Assembly: GCF_016765655.2 (NCBI RefSeq)
Contig: NZ_CP086106.1
Coordinates: forward strand, 855,501 to 919,500
DNA from: Skermanella mucosa
Lineage (GTDB): Bacteria > Pseudomonadota > Alphaproteobacteria > Azospirillales > Azospirillaceae
DNA length: 64,000 nt
Reading direction: 5' to 3'
The notes under the pieces: generated by a model
Databases searched by the model: none
What the model was told of the DNA's origin: nothing
The model's input: only the letters and a program-made list of their open reading frames with translations
Part shown: piece by piece, positions 24,703-33,323 of the stretch
Position numbering within the stretch: position 1 is the stretch's first letter
How the letters are laid out: every line of letters starts with the position of its first letter
Program-made: the position numbers and the translations under genes

Positions 24703-25014
24703 ATGGCGGTGGAGTTCACTCTCGAAGAATACCCGCTATACGACGAGGCGTTCGCCAAGGGCTTCGCGGTGGGCCATGCCGAGGGCTTTAACAGAGGCTA
24801 TGCCAAGGGCTTCGCGGTGGGCTATGCCAAGCGCCAGACAAAGTCCCTGCTCCATTTGATCGAATGTTGCTGCGGGTCGGTTCCCGACCACGTGCCGGAC
24901 CGCATACTCGCGGGATCGAACGAAGACCGCGACCGCTGGCTCAAGGCCATCATCGGCGCCGACAATCTGACCACCGCCGATCTCGACGCGATCCTGAACC
25001 TGCAACCGTCCTGA
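24703..25014 (+). CDS. Free-standing Rpn C-terminal domain, tandem copy 3 (diverged)
   Basis: A 103-residue protein starting MAVEFTLEEYPLYDEAFAKG, so the first 20 residues are nearly those of copies 1 and 2. It then has an insertion of an imperfectly repeated KGFAVG motif before the helical domain (TKSLLHLIECCCGSVPDHV). The core is more diverged (CCC for RRR/I/V, ending DAILNLQPS). GGGAG precedes the ATG. It keeps the reading frame, so it has likely been under some selection. Confidence 0.65.
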   Translation: MAVEFTLEEYPLYDEAFAKGFAVGHAEGFNRGYAKGFAVGYAKRQTKSLLHLIECCCGSVPDHVPDRILAGSNEDRDRWLKAIIGADNLTTADLDAILNLQPS

Positions 25015-25043
25015 CATCGCCACCCACTCCGCCTGCCGGAGCC

Positions 25044-25131
25044 GGGAACCCGGGGGTCAGACCACCATTTCCCCGGAACTTCGGCACTCGGAAAAGCGAT
25101 TGGGAAATGGTGGTCTGACCCCCGGGTTCCC
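25044..25131. repeat. Perfect 30-bp inverted repeat with 28-base spacer
   Basis: Arms 25044-25073 and 25102-25131 are exact reverse complements. The arm combines a GGGAACCCGGGGG block with GTCAGACCACCATTTCCC. The element fills the gap between the third Rpn domain copy and the end of the truncated NTPase gene. It could be a MITE, a REP-type element moved by a Y1 transposase, or a bidirectional terminator; no U-tract is seen. Confidence 0.85.
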
Positions 25132-25154
25132 TCGCCAACGCCGACGCTCGGTAC

Positions 25155-26003
25155 CTATCCGCGCCTGCCCATGATCCCGTCTGCTTCCCGCTTAGCCGCC
25201 TCCGCTCCCGCCGGATCACCTGTCCGTTCAAGACAGTCGGCCAGATTGTAAAGGCTTTGCGCCAGATCTCGCGCGAACCGTGCGGGCAACGCCCCGGTCA
25301 GCCGTCGCCGTATTTCGACGGCTTCGCGGATGACGTCGAGCGCCGCTCTGTCGTCGCCGGCCTCACCGAGAAAGTTGGACAGGTTGTTTAGAAGTGTGGC
25401 CCGCTCTTCTTCTCCAAGGGTCGCCACGTTCAGAAGAGCACGGCAGATCGCCGCCGCGAGCGGAGCCAGCCGAAAGGTCGCCTGCTCCGAAGTCTCCCCC
25501 CGGTCCAGCCTCCGTTGCTCGCGCCTCACCAGCGCCCTGACGATCTCCGCGCCCGCAAGTTCGAAGGTCGGCGCCCGGTCAAGCACGGCATGCACCGCCG
25601 CCGCCGCCGCGAACAGCGGCAATCCGTGCCGGGCGGGATCGCGCCCATGCCAGGCGGCGGCGGCCGCCTCGTCCGGCACCGCCACCGGCTCAGCCCTGCC
25701 GAAATGCCCGCTCAGCCGTGCGACCGCGTCCCGCACCAGCGCGCAGGTCTGGCCGGCGTCGAGCGGACCGACCGCGACCTCCTGCCCGTCGCACAACTCG
25801 CTGGTCCCCGCCGCGATCAACTCATCCGACCACCATTCCAGCGGATGGCGGGAGACCGGCAGCAGCCGGATCGGGCAGGCCGTCCGCTCCAGCGAGCCGG
25901 ATGCCTTCAGCAGGGACCGGACCGCCGCCCGGCTCTCCTCCGGATAGTCGATCACCACGAACGCCCCGGCTTCGACCCGTCCGACCGCGAAGGTGATTGC
26001 CAC
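25155..26003 (-). pseudogene. 5'-truncated STAND-type NTPase with C-terminal TPR-like region
   Basis: The readable protein (282 residues from a GTG at 26003) begins abruptly, at AFVVIDYPEES, which looks like a Walker B strand (residues 16-24). It continues through PIRLLPVSRHPLEWW, a sensor-like segment, then a helical tail with TPR-like features (LNNLSNFLGEAGDDRAALDV, LAQSLYNLADCLERTGDP). No P-loop is present upstream in any frame I could read, so the ATP-binding half is missing. The break falls at the start codon of the divergent small gene at 26004. A short intact protein is possible but would lack ATPase activity. Confidence 0.55.
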
Positions 26004-26244
26004 ATGACCGATACCGACGACCCGGCCCCGCCGCCGGGGGCGAACGTCGTCCCATGCCCTCGACGAGGCCCTGGGAATCGTCACCCTGCTGAAGGACTGC
26101 GGCGTGATCATGACCGAGGCGGAACCGACCTCCGCCATGGTGGCCGCCGGAATGGCCGTCTCCGGCCTCGACGCCGGCCGCGTGCGCGCGGTTTTCCGAG
26201 CGATGCTCGCGGCCGGCGGCGACCCGTCCGCCCGCGTCCAGTGA
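26004..26244 (+). pseudogene. Small unknown gene with a one-base frameshift
   Basis: The ATG at 26004 opens MTDTDDPAPPPGANVV. One base must be dropped in the CCC at 26051-26053 to continue into a coherent helical protein: ALDEALGIVTLLKDCGVI, then AEPTSAMVAAGMAVSGLDAG, ending PSARVQ at TGA 26242-26244. Joined, it would be about 79 residues. The next gene starts at a GTG overlapping this TGA, which supports a two-gene unit. It may be a true mutation or a base-call error; the product is unknown. Confidence 0.5.
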
Positions 26245-26768
26245 CGCCCATCCCCACGCCGGCACCTCCGCCCGCCTACCGCTATCCTGGGTATCTCCGG
26301 CTGACCGGCAATCCCGGCCTGGACGATCTGCTGACCCTGTGGCGGCGGAGGCAGAACTGGCACGAGCAGCGCCCGCCCCGCTGGTCGGAACTGCGGGACG
26401 ACCTGTACGACGGCATCTGCCTGCGCATGGCCCTCGTCCTCCACCGCGAGGGCATGCGCCCGCCGGTCTGCCTGGAGATCTTCCCGGTCGCCGCCGGCAT
26501 CCTCGGCCTGCCCTGGGACTTCCGGGGCACCCGCTGGCCCGACCCGCCGCAACTCCGCGCCCTTGCCGGCCTCGCGCGCCGGGCGGCGCGGTCGCGGCAG
26601 GCGGCGACGGGAAGGCTCCCCCTCGACGCCCGCTCGCCCCCGGGGGTGGCCGACCACATCCTCGCCGCCGCGGTGCCGCTGGCCCTGGAAGCGGACCATG
26701 CCTCCCCCGCAGCCGGCCGGTGCTGCTGGCGGTGGCATGGCCGGCGCGGGCACGAAAGCAATTCTTAA
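26241..26768 (+). CDS. Unknown protein, translationally coupled to the preceding ORF
   Basis: A 175-residue protein from a GTG whose last two bases and following A form the stop of the preceding ORF (GTGA). It has a Pro-rich start, then YRYPGYLRLTGNPGLDDLL and a helical, Trp/Arg-rich body (LWRRRQNWHEQRPPRWSEL, PWDFRGTRWPDPPQL). The last 20 residues are odd (CCWRWHGRRGHESNS) and may run past an older stop. No membrane segment or signal peptide is seen. I do not recognise a family. Confidence 0.55.
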   Translation: MTPIPTPAPPPAYRYPGYLRLTGNPGLDDLLTLWRRRQNWHEQRPPRWSELRDDLYDGICLRMALVLHREGMRPPVCLEIFPVAAGILGLPWDFRGTRWPDPPQLRALAGLARRAARSRQAATGRLPLDARSPPGVADHILAAAVPLALEADHASPAAGRCCWRWHGRRGHESNS

Positions 26769-26916
26769 CCGAGGAAGGATAATATACCTAAAAATTCCCC
26801 CTCTCCGCGAGACCTCCGGCCATGCCCGCATCCCCTGCCGAGCCCGGCGCCGTCACTCCGCGTCGCGTCCCCATGATGACGAATGCTGACACATGCGGCC
26901 AAACCCCCGGGGGGCC

Positions 26917-27180
26917 TCACGGGAATTTCCGGCTGTTCTCCACCAGCAGCACGTACAGTTCCTTGATGAAGTCCTGCTGCTTCAGCCGGCCGAACGGCAG
27001 GTTGTCGCAGGCGAAATCGACCAGCCCGTCCGACGCCTTGGTCGGGACGATCTCGAACCCGGCCTTGCGCAGCGCGATGATCACCGCCGTCGCCTGCTTC
27101 ACATAGTCCTCGTTGAAGAACGACTTGTCCGCGTCCTTGATCGCCAGGGCGATCGTGTCGCGCAAGAGATTGGTGCTCAC
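26917..27180 (-). CDS. Unknown 87-residue protein
   Basis: Starts at a GTG (27180) with GGGAG before it; the GTG overlaps the TGA of the DUF962 gene upstream (GTGA), so the two are probably co-translated. The protein is helical and charged: [20 protein letters not shown], then [20 protein letters not shown]. No signal or membrane segment is present. Function unknown. Confidence 0.7.
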   Translation of the reverse strand: MSTNLLRDTIALAIKDADKSFFNEDYVKQATAVIIALRKAGFEIVPTKASDGLVDFACDNLPFGRLKQQDFIKELYVLLVENSRKFP

Positions 27181-27527
27181 GCCGGCTCCCGTCTGGAGTG
27201 CTGATCCGCATGACGGCGCAGCTCGGCATCCAGCCGCCCCGTCACGAACAGGTAGAACATGCGGAAATCGCTGACCAAAGACCAGAGCGGATAGGTGAAC
27301 GTCGCCGGCCGGTTCCGCTCGATCGCCATGTGGCTGATCCAGGCGAAGGCATAGCCGGAGACGACGGCCGCCAGGACCAGCCAGCCTTTGCCGGTCGCGG
27401 CGGCGGCCCCCAGCAGGACCAGCGCCAGCGCGGTGCCGGCGAAGTGGAAGGCCCGGGTGCCCGGCCGGCTGTGCTCGGCCAGGTAATGGGGCCAGAACTC
27501 GCGATATGTCGAAAAGTCGCGCGCCAT
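27177..27527 (-). CDS. DUF962 (Mpo1-like) membrane protein
   Basis: A 116-residue protein of the DUF962/YGL010w-like family. The ATG at 27527 is chosen because GGAGG stands six bases before it; an ATG two codons upstream would leave no space. Family marks are [19 protein letters not shown] near the start and [15 protein letters not shown] in the middle, with two hydrophobic segments. The yeast relative Mpo1 is an iron dioxygenase of 2-hydroxy fatty acids; the conserved HxxxH-like histidines here ([31 protein letters not shown]) fit that but the bacterial role is not established. Confidence 0.85.
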   Translation of the reverse strand: MARDFSTYREFWPHYLAEHSRPGTRAFHFAGTALALVLLGAAAATGKGWLVLAAVVSGYAFAWISHMAIERNRPATFTYPLWSLVSDFRMFYLFVTGRLDAELRRHADQHSRREPA

Positions 27528-27696
27528 GTCCATCCTCCAGGAGCAGCGTCCTCCGGGGACTCATCATGTCGAATCACCCCCGTCCTTGCAAACGGGTGGC
27601 GCGGGGCATAAGTCAAGTACCCTTGACGGATAGTCACGGGCGCCGTCCCCAAAGGCGCGCCCGGCCCGATACCCAGAAAAGAAACAGGAACGCATC

Positions 27697-28716
27697 ATGG
27701 GCTACAAGGTCGCGGTCATCGGCGCCACCGGCAATGTCGGGCGCGAGATGTTGACCACCCTGGCGGAGCGCAATTTCCCGGTGGACGCCGTCGCCGCCCT
27801 CGCGTCGGAGAAGTCGATCGGCACCCAGGTCTCCTTCGGCGAGAAGGACGTGCTGGACGTCCAGGACCTCGCCAAGTTCGACTTCCGGGGCTGGGACATC
27901 GCGCTCTCGTCGCCCGGCGGCAAGGTGTCCGCCCAGTACGCGCCCAAGGCCGCCGGCGCCGGCTGCGTCGTGATCGACAACACGTCCCATTTCCGCATGG
28001 AGCCGGACGTGCCCCTGGTGGTGCCGGAGGTCAATCCCGAGGCGTTGGCCGGCTACACCAAGCGCAACATCGTCGCCAACCCCAACTGCTCGACCATCCA
28101 GATGGTGGTGGCGCTGAAGCCGCTGCACGACCTCGCCCGCATCAAGCGCATCGTGGTCTCCACGTACCAGTCGGTGTCGGGGGCGGGCAGGGACGGCATG
28201 GACGAGCTGTTCAACCAGACCCGCGCCATCTACGTCAACGACCCGGTCGAGAAGCGCAAGTTCGACAAGCAGATCGCCTTCAACGTCATTCCCCACATCG
28301 ACAGCTTCATGGAGGACGGCACCACCCGGGAGGAGTGGAAGATGATGGTCGAGACCAAGAAGATCCTCGACCCCCGCATCACCGTCACCGCCACCTGTGT
28401 GCGCGTGCCGGTCTTCATCGGCCATGCCGAGGCCGTCAACGTCGAGTTCGAACGGCCGATCAGCGCCGATGAGGCGACCGAGGCGCTGCGCGAAGCTCCC
28501 GGCATCACCGTGATCGACCACCGCACCGACGAGGGCTTCGTCACCCCGGTCGAATGCGCCGGAGACGATCCGGTCTTCGTCTCGCGCATCCGGGAGGACT
28601 TCTCGGTCGAGAACGGCCTGAACCTCTGGATCGTCGCCGACAACCTGCGCAAGGGCGCCGCCCTCAACGCGGTGCAGATCGCAGAGCTGCTGGCCCGGGA
28701 TTACCTGCGGAAGTAA
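27697..28716 (+). CDS. asd: Aspartate-semialdehyde dehydrogenase
   Basis: Reduces aspartyl phosphate to aspartate semialdehyde for lysine, threonine, methionine and diaminopimelate synthesis. The 339-residue protein has the NADP-binding GATGNVGREMLTTLAERNFP at the N-terminus, the catalytic cysteine in VANPNCSTIQMVVALKPLHD and a later histidine in the RVPVFIGHAEAVNVEF segment. AGGAA stands before the ATG. It is a monocistronic gene divergent from the DUF962 pair. Confidence 0.97.
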   Translation: MGYKVAVIGATGNVGREMLTTLAERNFPVDAVAALASEKSIGTQVSFGEKDVLDVQDLAKFDFRGWDIALSSPGGKVSAQYAPKAAGAGCVVIDNTSHFRMEPDVPLVVPEVNPEALAGYTKRNIVANPNCSTIQMVVALKPLHDLARIKRIVVSTYQSVSGAGRDGMDELFNQTRAIYVNDPVEKRKFDKQIAFNVIPHIDSFMEDGTTREEWKMMVETKKILDPRITVTATCVRVPVFIGHAEAVNVEFERPISADEATEALREAPGITVIDHRTDEGFVTPVECAGDDPVFVSRIREDFSVENGLNLWIVADNLRKGAALNAVQIAELLARDYLRK

Positions 28717-28729
28717 CGGGAGAATCTTC

Positions 28730-28830
28730 GCCACGGATGGCGGCACGACAAAGAAAGGCTTCCCTGGAGAGTTCCGCCCACGGATCATCCCTGTCCATCG
28801 CCGTAATCTGTGGCAAGAACCCTTTCCCCT
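28730..28830. repeat. Dispersed repeat containing TGTCCATCGCCGTAATCTGT
   Basis: The segment at about 28791-28820 (TGTCCATCGCCGTAATCTGT, then GGCAAGAACC) recurs at about 39844-39873. A weaker opposite arm (GCCACGGATGGCGGCACG) lies near 28737. It fills the gap between the convergent asd and pdxY genes. Confidence 0.65.
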
Positions 28831-28834
28831 TCCT

Positions 28835-29695
28835 CTACCGCACCTTCGCGACGTCGAACAGCCGCCCCGGCCGCACCAGCTCGTCCTGGGCGGCGATCAG
28901 CTGAAGCTCCCGCGTCCCGGCCTTCAGGGTCGCGGCGAATACGGCATAGATCGACGCCGCGGCATGCCCCAGGGCCGCCGCCGCGTCGCCGGTCTCCAGG
29001 TACTTCGCCAGGAACACAGCGGCCACGCAGTCGCCCGCCCCGTTGGGCGGCGGGTCCAGCGGCAGGCGGGGCGTCGCCACCACATAGGCGCCGTCCGGCG
29101 TGTCCAGCAGCATCTCGATGGTGTCGGGGGCCGCCTCGGCACGGGTCAGGCTGGTCAGCAGCACCAGCTTCGGCCCCAGCGCGCGGGCCGCCGCCGCCGC
29201 GGCCAGCGCGTCCTCCATCGTGCGGATCTCCCGCCCGGTCAGGAACTCCAGCTCGAACTGGTTGGGGGTGATGATCCCGGCGGCCGGGACCGCGTGCTCC
29301 CGCATGAAGCTGCGGATGTCCTCGCTGACGAAGAAGCCGCGCCCGACGTCGCCCATCACCGGGTCGCAGCAATAGACCGCCCGGGGATTGCCGGCCTGGA
29401 CCCGGCGGACCGTCTCGACGATCACCTGGCCCAGCGCCGCCCCGCCCATGTAGCCGGACAGCACGGCGCCGCAGCGGTCCAGGCCGCCGCGCTGGCCGAT
29501 GCCTTCGATCACGTCGGCGATGTGCTCGGGCGTGAAGACCTGGCCGGTCCAGGACCCGTAGCCGGTGTGGTTGGAGAACTGGACGGTATTGACCGCCATC
29601 GCGTCGAACCCGAGGCGCTGGAGCGGGAACACGGCCGCACGGTTGCCGACATAGCCGAAGGCGACGTGGGACTGGATGCTGAGGATCTGTTTCAT
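28835..29695 (-). CDS. pdxY: Pyridoxal kinase
   Basis: Phosphorylates pyridoxal (vitamin B6 salvage). The 286-residue product starts at MKQILSIQSHVAFGYVGNRA, the typical PdxY start with the substrate-binding Ser; longer frames upstream are not coding. Ribokinase-fold marks include YCCDPVMGDVGRGFFV and the anion-hole region NGAGDCVAAVFLA near the C-terminus, containing the catalytic Asp. It converges on asd. Confidence 0.95.
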   Translation of the reverse strand: MKQILSIQSHVAFGYVGNRAAVFPLQRLGFDAMAVNTVQFSNHTGYGSWTGQVFTPEHIADVIEGIGQRGGLDRCGAVLSGYMGGAALGQVIVETVRRVQAGNPRAVYCCDPVMGDVGRGFFVSEDIRSFMREHAVPAAGIITPNQFELEFLTGREIRTMEDALAAAAAARALGPKLVLLTSLTRAEAAPDTIEMLLDTPDGAYVVATPRLPLDPPPNGAGDCVAAVFLAKYLETGDAAAALGHAAASIYAVFAATLKAGTRELQLIAAQDELVRPGRLFDVAKVR

Positions 29696-29708
29696 GGCAC
29701 CGTTGATT

Positions 29709-31067
29709 TCACGATAGCGCCAACGGTGCCACAAGCCCGCGCGCCGCACCAGCCCGCATGACGCGGTTCCGCCCCGCGGCCTTGGCCTCGTAGAGCGCCT
29801 GGTCGGCCCGGGCCAGCGGCTGTTCGATCCGGCTGTCGTCGCGCCGGCCCTCCGCCACGCCCAGGCTGACGGTGAAGCGGATCCCGGCGCCGGGCGCACC
29901 CTCGGCGGACCTGGCGGGCAGGCGCAGGCCGGCGACATGGTGGCGGACCCGCTCCGCCACGGCCACGGCCTCGTCCTCGCGGGCCTCCGGCAGCAGGATG
30001 GCGAACTCCTCGCCGCCCATGCGGCCGGCCAGGTCGTTCTCGCGGATCACCGGGCGGAAGGCCGACGCCAGCAGCATCAGCGCCTCGTCGCCGACCGCGT
30101 GCCCATAGGTGTCGTTGATACGCTTGAAATGGTCGACATCGGCCATGATCAGGCTGAACGGGGTGCCGGACCGGCCCAGCCGCGCCATCTCGCGCTCGGC
30201 GCAGTCGAGCAGGTGGCGCCGGTTGGCGATGCCGGTCAGCGGGTCGGTGGTCGCCAGCAGCACCAGCTCCGCCTCGGTCCGCTTGCGGCCGGTGATGTCC
30301 CTGATCATGGCGGTGAAGATCGGGCCTTCCGGCCCCTCGGAGCGGGACAGCGAGATCTCGACCGGGAATACGGTGCCGTCGCGGCGGCGGGCGCCCACCT
30401 CCGGCCGGTCGGCCATCACCTGCGAGGTCACGGCGTTGCGCAGGAATTCCCCGAAATGGGCGGAATGCCGGGCGCGCAGCGGTTCGGGGACCAGCCGCGA
30501 CAGCGGCTCGCCCAGGATCTCGTCGGTCCGGTAGCCGAACATCCGTTCCGCCGCCGGATTGAACAGGACGATGCGCTGGCCGGCATCGACCGAGACGACG
30601 GCGTCGTGGGCGAGGTCCAGGATGTTTTTCAGCCGCGCCTCCGACCGGCGCAGCCGCTCCTCCAGCTGGCCGCGCGCGATCGCGTGGCGCACCGCGCGCT
30701 CGATCATGGCCTCCTCGAACTCGCCCTTGACCAGGAAGTCCTGGGCGCCCGCCTCGACCGCGGCCAGCGCCATGTCGTTGTCGCTCAGCCCGGTCAGGAC
30801 GATCAGGGGCAGGGTTGGGGCGGCGTGGCGCACCGCGCCGATGGTCTGGAAGCCTTGGCTGTCCGGCAGCGACAGGTCGAGCAGGACGACGTCATACCGC
30901 ATCTCGGCCAGCAGGGTCAGCGCGTGCGCCAGCGTCTCGACCCAGGTCACCTCGAATTGCCCGCGCCGGCCTCCCAATGCCCGCGTGACGAGGCCGGCGT
31001 CGCCCGGCTGGTCCTCGACGAGCAGGACGCTAATGGTCTCGGCGGTATGGCCTGCGGGAGCGAACAT
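29709..31067 (-). CDS. Response receiver - PAS - GGDEF diguanylate cyclase
   Basis: A 452-residue signalling protein from the ATG at 31067 (MFAPAGHTAETISVLL); ATGs at 31124 and 31148 are possible but no start has a clear ribosome site. The receiver domain comes first (phospho-acceptor Asp in VVLLDLSLPDSQG, later Lys in FLVKGEF). A PAS domain follows (NILDLAHDAVVSVDAGQRIV to IRDITGRKR). The GGDEF domain carries GRMGGEEFAIL, an intact active-site variant, and DPLTGIANRR. It should make cyclic di-GMP in response to phosphorylation; no kinase is adjacent. Confidence 0.93.
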   Translation of the reverse strand: MFAPAGHTAETISVLLVEDQPGDAGLVTRALGGRRGQFEVTWVETLAHALTLLAEMRYDVVLLDLSLPDSQGFQTIGAVRHAAPTLPLIVLTGLSDNDMALAAVEAGAQDFLVKGEFEEAMIERAVRHAIARGQLEERLRRSEARLKNILDLAHDAVVSVDAGQRIVLFNPAAERMFGYRTDEILGEPLSRLVPEPLRARHSAHFGEFLRNAVTSQVMADRPEVGARRRDGTVFPVEISLSRSEGPEGPIFTAMIRDITGRKRTEAELVLLATTDPLTGIANRRHLLDCAEREMARLGRSGTPFSLIMADVDHFKRINDTYGHAVGDEALMLLASAFRPVIRENDLAGRMGGEEFAILLPEAREDEAVAVAERVRHHVAGLRLPARSAEGAPGAGIRFTVSLGVAEGRRDDSRIEQPLARADQALYEAKAAGRNRVMRAGAARGLVAPLALS

Positions 31068-31180
31068 TCTGATTGCGGTCCGCCGTCCGCCAGGGGAAAC
31101 GGAGCCTCCCGGGGATGGGCGATTCATCGGTGGAAACGACGATATCATATCAAGTTGCGGGGGAGGTCGGGCGCAAAATC

Positions 31181-31198
31181 CGCCACCTGAAGGTGGCG
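31181..31198. repeat. Small hairpin before the malyl-CoA lyase gene
   Basis: CGCCACCT-ga-AGGTGGCG is an exact 8-bp inverted repeat. It lies in the divergent gap between the GGDEF gene and the CoA-ester lyase gene. No U-tract follows; role unknown. Confidence 0.5.
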
Positions 31199-31300
31199 CG
31201 TCATTGTGCTGCACCTCCGCCCATGTCGCCGATTGCCCTTTGCCGCACCCGCGCTGTAAGGTCCCGGCCGACTCAAGCCGGCATCTTCGGGAGAACACCC

Positions 31301-32191
31301 ATGGCAATGACTGTCCGCCCCCGTCGCAGCGTCCTCTACATGCCGGGGTCCAACCCGCGCGCCATGGAGAAGGGCAAGGCCCTGCAGGCCGACGGGCTGA
31401 TCCTCGACCTGGAGGACGCGGTCGCTCCCGATGCCAAGGCGCAGGCCCGGACCCAGATCGGCGACGCGATCCGGGGCGGCGGCTACGGAAGGCGCGAGCT
31501 GATCGTCCGGACCAACGGGCTCAACACCCCCTGGGGCTACGAGGACCTGGTGTTCGCCGCCGCCTCGGGCGCCGACGCGGTGCTGCTGCCCAAGGTCGAA
31601 TCGGCCGATATGGTCCGTCAGGCGGAGCAGGTCCTCGTGGCCTCCGGCGCTCCGGCCGACCAGAAGATCTGGTGCATGATGGAGACCCCGCTGGCGATGC
31701 TGAACGTCAAGGAGATCGCCGGCGCCTCGCCCCGCCTGGGCGGGCTGGTGATGGGCACCTCCGACCTCGCCAAGGACCTGCACGCCGCCCACACGCGCGA
31801 CCGCCTGCCGATGATCACCAGCCTGGGCCTGTGCCTGCTGGCGGCGCGGGCCTACAACCTCGCCATCCTGGACGGCGTCTATCTCGACCTCAACGACGAC
31901 GAGGGCTTCGCCGCCAGCTGCCGGCAGGGGCTGGAGCTGGGCTTCGACGGCAAGACCCTGATCCACCCCAAGACGCTGGCCGCCGCCAACGCGGTGTTCG
32001 GCCCGTCCGCCGAGGAGGTGGCGTGGTCCCGCCGCATCATCGACGCCTTCCAGGCCGCCGTTGCCGAGGGGAAGGGCGTGGTGCTGGTGGACGGCAAGCT
32101 GGTGGAGAACCTGCACGTCGAGAACGCCCGCCGGCTGGTGGCGCTGGCCGAGGCGATCGAGGCCATGGACGGCGACTCCGCGGCCGCCTGA
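31301..32191 (+). CDS. mcl: Malyl-CoA / beta-methylmalyl-CoA lyase (HpcH/CitE family)
   Basis: A 296-residue CoA-ester lyase from the ATG at 31301 (GGGAG eight bases before). It begins RRSVLYMPGSNPRAMEKGKA, the CitE/Mcl fingerprint, with DGLILDLEDAVAPD and the metal-site region WCMMETPLAMLN. CitE citrate lyase subunits are similar, but no other citrate lyase gene is near. The next gene encodes a mesaconyl-CoA hydratase, so a role in the ethylmalonyl-CoA pathway (splitting methylmalyl-CoA to glyoxylate and propionyl-CoA) is the better reading. Confidence 0.85.
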   Translation: MAMTVRPRRSVLYMPGSNPRAMEKGKALQADGLILDLEDAVAPDAKAQARTQIGDAIRGGGYGRRELIVRTNGLNTPWGYEDLVFAAASGADAVLLPKVESADMVRQAEQVLVASGAPADQKIWCMMETPLAMLNVKEIAGASPRLGGLVMGTSDLAKDLHAAHTRDRLPMITSLGLCLLAARAYNLAILDGVYLDLNDDEGFAASCRQGLELGFDGKTLIHPKTLAAANAVFGPSAEEVAWSRRIIDAFQAAVAEGKGVVLVDGKLVENLHVENARRLVALAEAIEAMDGDSAAA

Positions 32192-32232
32192 CACCCCCAT
32201 CCCAGTTCCCGCGTCAGGAGAGAGCCAAGGCC

Positions 32233-33291
32233 ATGACCAAGACCAATCCCGGCAACTACTTCGAAGATTTCCGCCTGGGCCAGGAGATCGTCCACGCCAC
32301 GCCGCGCACCGTGACCGAAGGCGACATGGCGCTCTACGTGGCGCTCACCGGCTCCCGCTTCGCCCTGCATTCGGCGGACACCTTCGCCCAGGACCTCGGG
32401 TTCGAAGGCGCCACCATCGACGACGTGCTGGCGTTCCACGTGGTGTTCGGCAAGACCGTGCCCGACGTCTCGCTGAACGCCGTCGCCAACCTGGGCTACG
32501 CCGCCTGCCGCTTCGGCGAGCCGGTCTATCCCGGCGACACCCTGTCCTCGGTCTCCCAGGTGATCGGCCTGAAGGAGAATTCCAACGGCAAGACCGGCAC
32601 GGTCTATGTCCGCTCCATCGGGGTCAACCAGCGGGACGAGATGGTGCTGGACTATTGCCGCTGGGTGATGGTCCGCAAGCGCGACGAATCGGCCCCGGCG
32701 CCCGATCCGGTGGTTCCCGAACTGCCCGACGCCGTCGCGGTCCACGACCTGATCGTGCCGACCGGCGCCGGTTTCGCCGTCTACGACACGGTCGCGGCGG
32801 GCTCCCCGCACCTGTGGGACGACTACGAGGAGGGCGAGCGGATCGACCATGCCGACGGCATGACGATCGAGGAGGCGGAGCACGCCATGGCGACCCGCCT
32901 CTACCAGAACACCGCGCGCGTCCACTTCAACCAGCACACCGAGAAGGACGGGCGGTTCGGCCGGCGGCTGATCTATGGCGGCCATATCATCAGCATCGCC
33001 CGAGCCCTCAGCTTCAACGGGCTGGCCAACGCGGTCCGCATCGCCGCGATCAACGGCGGGCGCCACGTCGCCCCGACCTTCGCCGGCGACACCATCTATG
33101 CCTGGAGCGAGGTGCTGGAGAAGCACGAGCTGCCCGGCCGCCACGACATCGGCGTGCTTCGCCTGCGCACCATCGCCGCCAAGGACCGGCCCTGCGCCGA
33201 CTTCCCCGGCACCGGGGCGGACGGGAAGACCAACCCGTCCGTCGTGCTCGACCTCGACTACACCGTGCTGATGCCGCGCCGGGTGTCCTGA
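32233..33291 (+). CDS. mch: Mesaconyl-CoA hydratase (MaoC family)
   Basis: A 352-residue double hot-dog protein. The first domain starts YFEDFRLGQEIVHATPRTVT and the second has DYEEGERIDHADGMTIEEAEH with NTARVHFNQHTEK and GRRLIYGGHIISIARALSFNG. Length and the double domain fit mesaconyl-CoA hydratase of the ethylmalonyl-CoA pathway, which interconverts mesaconyl-CoA and beta-methylmalyl-CoA. It lies 41 bases after the malyl-CoA lyase gene, the next enzyme in that pathway. Confidence 0.9.
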   Translation: MTKTNPGNYFEDFRLGQEIVHATPRTVTEGDMALYVALTGSRFALHSADTFAQDLGFEGATIDDVLAFHVVFGKTVPDVSLNAVANLGYAACRFGEPVYPGDTLSSVSQVIGLKENSNGKTGTVYVRSIGVNQRDEMVLDYCRWVMVRKRDESAPAPDPVVPELPDAVAVHDLIVPTGAGFAVYDTVAAGSPHLWDDYEEGERIDHADGMTIEEAEHAMATRLYQNTARVHFNQHTEKDGRFGRRLIYGGHIISIARALSFNGLANAVRIAAINGGRHVAPTFAGDTIYAWSEVLEKHELPGRHDIGVLRLRTIAAKDRPCADFPGTGADGKTNPSVVLDLDYTVLMPRRVS

Positions 33292-33323
33292 CCGGCCCGG
33301 CTGCCCTGGTGTTTCGGCGCAAC

